Assembly: GCA_012735495.1 (NCBI GenBank)
Contig: JAAYHD010000021.1
Location: 1 to 64,000 of the forward strand
DNA: 64,000 nt
Direction of reading: 5' to 3'
From: Clostridiales bacterium
GTDB lineage: Bacteria; Bacillota; Clostridia; Lachnospirales; Lachnospiraceae
Within the stretch, counting starts at the first letter, position 1, and the number at the start of each line of letters is the position of its first letter. A program made the translations under genes and the position numbers. The notes beneath the pieces were generated by a model. It searched no databases. It saw nothing but the letters and a program-made list of their open reading frames with translations, and was not told the origin of the DNA. Shown one piece after another: positions 59,415-64,000 of the stretch.

Positions 59415-62063
59415 GTGCAGACTTACTACGGTGTCAATGAACTGAGAAAAATGTTTCTGGATTTCTTTAAAAGCAAGGATCATTTGGTTTTGAAGAGCTT
59501 TTCACTTGTGCCGCAGAACGACAACAGCCTGCTATTGATAAATGCGGGCATGGCGCCTTTAAAGCCTTATTTTACCGGACAGGAGATACCGCCTAAAACC
59601 AGGGTGGCAACCTGTCAGAAGTGCATCCGCACGGGGGATATCGAAAATGTCGGAAAGACATCCCGCCATGCGACTTTTTTTGAAATGCTCGGAAATTTCT
59701 CATTTGGTGACTATTTCAAGAGAGAATCCCTTGCCTGGTCATGGGAATTTTTAACAGAAGTCATAGGGCTTGACAAGAACAGGCTTTATCCGTCCGTTTA
59801 TGAAGATGATGATGAAGCCTTTGATATATGGCATAAGGAAATAGGCATTCCAAAAGAGCGCATTTACCGTATGGGCAAAGAGGACAACTTCTGGGAAATC
59901 GGATCCGGTCCCTGCGGACCGTGCTCTGAGATTTACTATGACCGCGGAGAGAAATACGGATGCGGAAAGCCCGACTGTGAAGTGGGCTGCGACTGCGACC
60001 GCTTTATCGAAATTTGGAACAATGTATTCACCCAGTTTGACAGTGACGGCAACGGTCATTATACCGAGCTTGCCAAGAAGAACATCGATACGGGCATGGG
60101 GCTTGAAAGGCTGGCAGTAGCCGTCCAGGATGTAGAATCCATATTTGATATTGACACTATGAAAGCCATCAGGGACAAGGTTTGTGAGATAGCCGGGGTT
60201 AAATATCTTGCCGACCCGAAAAAGGACGTATCAATCCGACTGATTACGGACCACATCCGTTCCGTGACATTCATGGCTTCCGACGGTATCATCCCTTCCA
60301 ATGAAGGCAGGGGATACGTTTTCAGAAGGCTGCTCAGGCGTGCGGCAAGGCATGGGCGCCTGCTTGGCATCAACGACCTGTTCCTTGCGAAGCTGGCTGA
60401 AACGGTTATTGAAGTATCCAAGGCCGGTTATCCGGAGTTGGAAGAGAGAAAGGATTATATATTAAAAATACTTTCAATTGAAGAAGAGAAGTTCAACAAG
60501 ACAATAGACCAGGGCCTTTCCATTCTGCAAGAAATGCAGAAGAACATGGAGCTTGACAATAAGAAAGTATTGTCAGGTGAGGAAGTGTTCAGACTGTATG
60601 ACACATACGGATTTCCTCTTGACCTTACAAAGGAAATTCTGGCCGAAAAGGGTTACCAGGTGGACGAAAAGGGCTTTATGGAAGCCATGGAGGTTCAGAG
60701 GGAGACCGCAAGAAGCGCCAGGGGAACCACCAATTACATGGGGGCCGAGGAAACGGTTTATCATAAGCTTGACCACAGCATCACCTCAAAATTCGTGGGC
60801 TACGAAACCCTTGACTGCTCATCGGTTATAACCGCTGTTACCACGGAAACCGAGGTTACAGACAAGCTTGCGCAAGGGCAGAAGGGAACGGTAATAGTTG
60901 AAGAGACGCCGTTTTACGCTACAAGCGGCGGTCAAACCGCCGATACCGGCGTGATATTATCAGATAATGCAGAATTTGCCGTAGAGGATGTAATCCATCT
61001 TCAAGGCGGAAAGATTGGGCATGTTGGTACTGTAACCAAGGGTGAGTTTAAGGTCGGCGACAAGGTTGAGCTCAAGGTGGATACCGAGCGCAGGGCCGAT
61101 ACGGCAAAGAACCATTCGGCAACACACCTGCTTCACAAGGCATTGAGAATGGTGCTTGGAAGCCATGTTGAACAGGCCGGTTCCTTCGTATCAAACGACA
61201 GGCTTAGATTCGACTTTACCCACTTCTCCGCAATGACCGACGAAGAAATCGGCAGGGTTGAGGATATAGTCAACCGGGAAATCCGCGCAGGACTGCCTGT
61301 TAATACAAGAATAATGAATATTGAAGCCGCGAAAAAAGAAGGGGCAATGGCACTGTTCGGCGAGAAATATTCGGAGAACGTGCGTGTTGTTTCCATGGGT
61401 GACTTCAGCAAGGAACTTTGCGGAGGAACCCACGTATCAAATACCGGAGAGATAATCCTTTTCAAGATTCTTTCCGAAACCGGAATTGCGGCCGGAGTAA
61501 GACGAATAGAGGCGCTGACGGGACGAAATGTGGTTGCTTATTACAAAGACCTTGAGAACAGGCTGTACGAAGCCGCCAGGGCAGCCAAGGCAGAGCCTGC
61601 CCAGCTTGTAAACAGGATTGAAGGCCTATACGAGGAAATAAAAGCACTCAAATCCGAAAATGAAAAGCTGAAATCCAAGCTTGCCAATGAGGCGTTGGGA
61701 GATATAATGAACCAGGTCTGCGAGGTATCCGGTGTGAAGCTTCTTGCTGCCGGCGTACCCGATATGGAAATGAACGATCTCAGAAACCTGGGTGACAAGC
61801 TTAAGGATAAGCTTGGTGAAGGCGTCATTGTCCTTGCATCGTCAACCGCTCCCGACAAGGTAAGCCTTGTTGCCATGGTTAGCGACAGCATAGCAGGCAG
61901 GGGAGCCCATGCCGGCAACTTGGTCAAGGAGCTTGCGGTACTTGTCGGAGGAGGCGGCGGCGGAAGGCCGAACATGGCACAGGCCGGAGGCAAGAACGCT
62001 GCCGGTATTCCGGAAGCAATTGCAAAAGCTAAAGATGTTTTGCAAAAACAGTTGAATAAGTAA
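59415..62063 (+). CDS. alaS: Alanyl-tRNA synthetase
   Basis: LRKMFLDFFKSKDHLVLKSFSLVPQNDNSLLLINAGMAPLKPYF, ATHLLHKALR, CGGTHVSNTGEI. Confidence 0.98.
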   Translation: MQTYYGVNELRKMFLDFFKSKDHLVLKSFSLVPQNDNSLLLINAGMAPLKPYFTGQEIPPKTRVATCQKCIRTGDIENVGKTSRHATFFEMLGNFSFGDYFKRESLAWSWEFLTEVIGLDKNRLYPSVYEDDDEAFDIWHKEIGIPKERIYRMGKEDNFWEIGSGPCGPCSEIYYDRGEKYGCGKPDCEVGCDCDRFIEIWNNVFTQFDSDGNGHYTELAKKNIDTGMGLERLAVAVQDVESIFDIDTMKAIRDKVCEIAGVKYLADPKKDVSIRLITDHIRSVTFMASDGIIPSNEGRGYVFRRLLRRAARHGRLLGINDLFLAKLAETVIEVSKAGYPELEERKDYILKILSIEEEKFNKTIDQGLSILQEMQKNMELDNKKVLSGEEVFRLYDTYGFPLDLTKEILAEKGYQVDEKGFMEAMEVQRETARSARGTTNYMGAEETVYHKLDHSITSKFVGYETLDCSSVITAVTTETEVTDKLAQGQKGTVIVEETPFYATSGGQTADTGVILSDNAEFAVEDVIHLQGGKIGHVGTVTKGEFKVGDKVELKVDTERRADTAKNHSATHLLHKALRMVLGSHVEQAGSFVSNDRLRFDFTHFSAMTDEEIGRVEDIVNREIRAGLPVNTRIMNIEAAKKEGAMALFGEKYSENVRVVSMGDFSKELCGGTHVSNTGEIILFKILSETGIAAGVRRIEALTGRNVVAYYKDLENRLYEAARAAKAEPAQLVNRIEGLYEEIKALKSENEKLKSKLANEALGDIMNQVCEVSGVKLLAAGVPDMEMNDLRNLGDKLKDKLGEGVIVLASSTAPDKVSLVAMVSDSIAGRGAHAGNLVKELAVLVGGGGGGRPNMAQAGGKNAAGIPEAIAKAKDVLQKQLNK

Positions 62064-62064
62064 A

Positions 62065-62209
62065 GAATAAAAATATCAAAAGCCATTTAAGTTTTTGAGA
62101 GCAATCTTACATCAACAAGCGGAATATATGCTTCGATTCCGATGCATACATTCCGCTTGTTAATGCAGATTGCTCATTAAGATTAATGAGGCTTTTGATA
62201 TTTTTATTC
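62065..62209. repeat. Nested inverted-repeat element, probable bidirectional terminator or palindromic repeat
   Basis: Perfect 20-bp arms GAATAAAAATATCAAAAGCC / GGCTTTTGATATTTTTATTC enclosing stems GAGCAATCT/AGATTGCTC and AACAAGCGGAAT/ATTCCGCTTGTT. Confidence 0.85.
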
Positions 62210-63748
62210 CTTATATAAACCGAATAATTTAAGCAACTTTTGCCAGAAGGTCAGCTTTACGGGCTCGGCAGCGTAATTGCTTTCGGGTGCTGGAAGCTTT
62301 ATAGGCTGTGTCTTAAGGATGAACTGGACGGAGGAGATGCCGGTGTTCTTTTCGGATACGAAGGACTTAAGCGGATCGTCACCTCCCGTTATCTCACTCA
62401 GCAGTTCATCTATCTGTTCGTCTATACCGGTTCCGATGCCGGAGGTTTCCTCCCTGAAACGGCCTGTTCCTTCCTTGTAGGAGGCCATGCCGGTTCTAAG
62501 CTCCTTTACGGCGGAATTGATTTTTACGGCGGCTTCATAGATTGAATTTGCGGAAGAAGATATTTCGCCGGCAGAATTCTTAAAATCGAATGCTCCCTTA
62601 GCAAGCTCGCCGGCACCGGCGCTTAACTGTGATACTCCGTCCGTGTAGCTCTTGAGCCCCTGAACAAACTGCACAATTCCGTCAAGCTGAAGCTTCAGAA
62701 CCATTAAGTCCTGGATGCCGGATCCGGAAAGAATGCTCTCATAGTTTTCGGGAGTGAGCTCCGGCAGGCCAAGGCCCATTCCCTGAAGCTGCGTGTTGAT
62801 TGCGTCGAAAGCCATATCCTGCAGCGCCTTTGCGCCACTGTTTATGCCGTTGTTCTGTTTCGCCAGCTCCAAAAGTCCGGTATTTAGTGAAGCTATGCCC
62901 GTATTGAGGTCATCAATCCCGGCGGTCATCTGACCCATACCGTTTTTAAATACTTCCAGGCCTTCGACATATTCGGAGAGGCCTAAAGCCAGTTCGTCAA
63001 TGCCTGACAGCAAATCACCGGCGCCCTCGTCAAGCCGGCTTATTCCCTCGATAAGACCGTCAAACTGCCCCAAAAGGGCATCATTATCAATGTCTATATT
63101 GAAATTCATACGGATTGCGTTAACCGATATCGAATCCATCTCAAAGTCCTTTACATCCGCCGTAACGGTTCCGATGAAGGGATTGCCGGGAAGCACGGTA
63201 AAACTGATTTGCTTGCTGCCTGCGGCTTCCGCAATAGTTGCATTTTCGGCGGATATGTTGCTGCTCAGCCTGCTGTACAGTGATACCGATACCTGAAGGC
63301 CGAAATTATCATAGAAGTATGGATCCGCATCGGGATTTTTGTCTATGGATATTTCTATTTTAAGACTACCGCTCTTGCCTGCAAGATCCTCTGCGGAAAG
63401 CTCAACACCGTCAAGATAGTATTTGATATTAATATCCCATGGCAGTTTTTTTGATGCCATATTTCCCTGGTAATAGAACTTGTCGGCATTTGTTGAGACG
63501 GTAATCATATCGCCGTCCGTCTTAATTGCTTCACTTGTTGTAAGATTGATTATTTTATCATAAATGCCGTAATCAGTGATATCACCGCCCTGGAATATGT
63601 TAACAACATACAGGTTTTTGACGCTGCCGTCATTATTTAACAGCCCGTAAACCACTTCTTCCTTGGGTGAGGACGAAGCATGGGCATATGGAGCGGCAGA
63701 CGCAAGCAGCATGGCTGTGCAAAGAATGAGAGACAAAGCCTTTTTCAT
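62204..63748 (-). CDS. Secreted YhgE/X-X-G heptad-like protein (signal peptide, repeated small heptads, C-terminal tail)
   Basis: Starts at ATG 63748 with GGAGG 7 nt upstream; signal peptide MKKALSLILCTAMLLASAAPYAHASS; repeats such as LDEGAGDLLSGIDELALGLSEYVEGLEVFKNGMGQMTAGIDDL. Confidence 0.75.
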   Translation of the reverse strand: MKKALSLILCTAMLLASAAPYAHASSSPKEEVVYGLLNNDGSVKNLYVVNIFQGGDITDYGIYDKIINLTTSEAIKTDGDMITVSTNADKFYYQGNMASKKLPWDINIKYYLDGVELSAEDLAGKSGSLKIEISIDKNPDADPYFYDNFGLQVSVSLYSRLSSNISAENATIAEAAGSKQISFTVLPGNPFIGTVTADVKDFEMDSISVNAIRMNFNIDIDNDALLGQFDGLIEGISRLDEGAGDLLSGIDELALGLSEYVEGLEVFKNGMGQMTAGIDDLNTGIASLNTGLLELAKQNNGINSGAKALQDMAFDAINTQLQGMGLGLPELTPENYESILSGSGIQDLMVLKLQLDGIVQFVQGLKSYTDGVSQLSAGAGELAKGAFDFKNSAGEISSSANSIYEAAVKINSAVKELRTGMASYKEGTGRFREETSGIGTGIDEQIDELLSEITGGDDPLKSFVSEKNTGISSVQFILKTQPIKLPAPESNYAAEPVKLTFWQKLLKLFGLYKE

Positions 63749-64000
63749 TCCTTTACCTCCTTTTCCGTTTTGATTTAAGGTGGTTTTTTGAATTATCTTG
63801 TCAAACATTACAAGCAGCGACGGCAGTACAAGGACTACCATTACAAGGGACAGGAGAGTGCCTCTGCCCAGCAGAATGCCAAGCTCCGAGACAATCGGAT
63901 TGGTTGATGTAATGCTTAAGGCAAAACCGGCTGACGCGAGTATTATGGCTGATGTAAGGACTGCCAGCAGGTTGTCGTCTATGGTTTTTTTCATGGCTTC
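63749..64000 (-). CDS. C-terminal end of MMPL/RND-type transporter, truncated at right window edge; open in frame into the downstream gene
   Basis: EAMKKTIDDNLLAVLTSAIILASAGFALSITSTNPIVSELGILLGRGTLLSLVMVVLVLPSLLVMFDKIIQKT; no stop before ATG 63748. Confidence 0.8.

Noticed and set aside
61541-62086. 181-aa minus-strand ORF
   Set aside because: Antisense to the alaS 3' end; no RBS or domain signal.
1-64000. CRISPR arrays, transposases, integrases, prophage or defence islands
   Set aside because: No spaced direct-repeat array and no recombinase, transposase, phage or defence-type protein recognised in the ORFs.

Overview
Chromosomal segment of a low/mid-GC, spore-forming, anaerobic Firmicute (Clostridia-like; genus not determinable from the sequence alone). 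Most of the window is dense housekeeping DNA: an ECF-type sigma/anti-sigma cluster; a PII-like/antiporter pair; Crp/Fnr regulator and rubrerythrin; DUF1858-gnd-zwf-cyclase-DUF438/hemerythrin/PAS; a ger spore-germination operon; an Rnf-like locus; yicC-remA-rpoZ; holA and tRNA-Ser(CGA); rpsT; gpr-spoIIP-lepA-hemW-hrcA-grpE-dnaK-dnaJ-prmA-rsmE with a perfect CIRCE element; several rRNA-modification genes; recU; a his operon; alaS; and, at the right edge, an MMPL-type transporter end joined in frame to a signal-peptide protein. No mobile element, prophage, CRISPR array or rRNA gene was seen. The best candidate for an under-described system is the Rnf-like cluster at 21710-26398. It has RnfC, RnfD and RnfG, but only one divergent RnfA/E-family protein, which appears to lack the intramembrane Fe-S cysteines, and no RnfB. 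It is followed by a NusG-domain-II / Gx-transporter pair of the kind found in flavin-based extracellular electron transfer loci. Other points worth checking: a ribosome-binding site read through in frame at the right edge, a HisIE protein with an N-terminal HisA/HisF-like degenerate barrel in a his operon lacking hisH/hisF, an anti-sigma gene whose conserved Cys lies upstream of any canonical start, and a ~145-nt nested palindrome after alaS. All family calls are from reading the translations; no database search was run.
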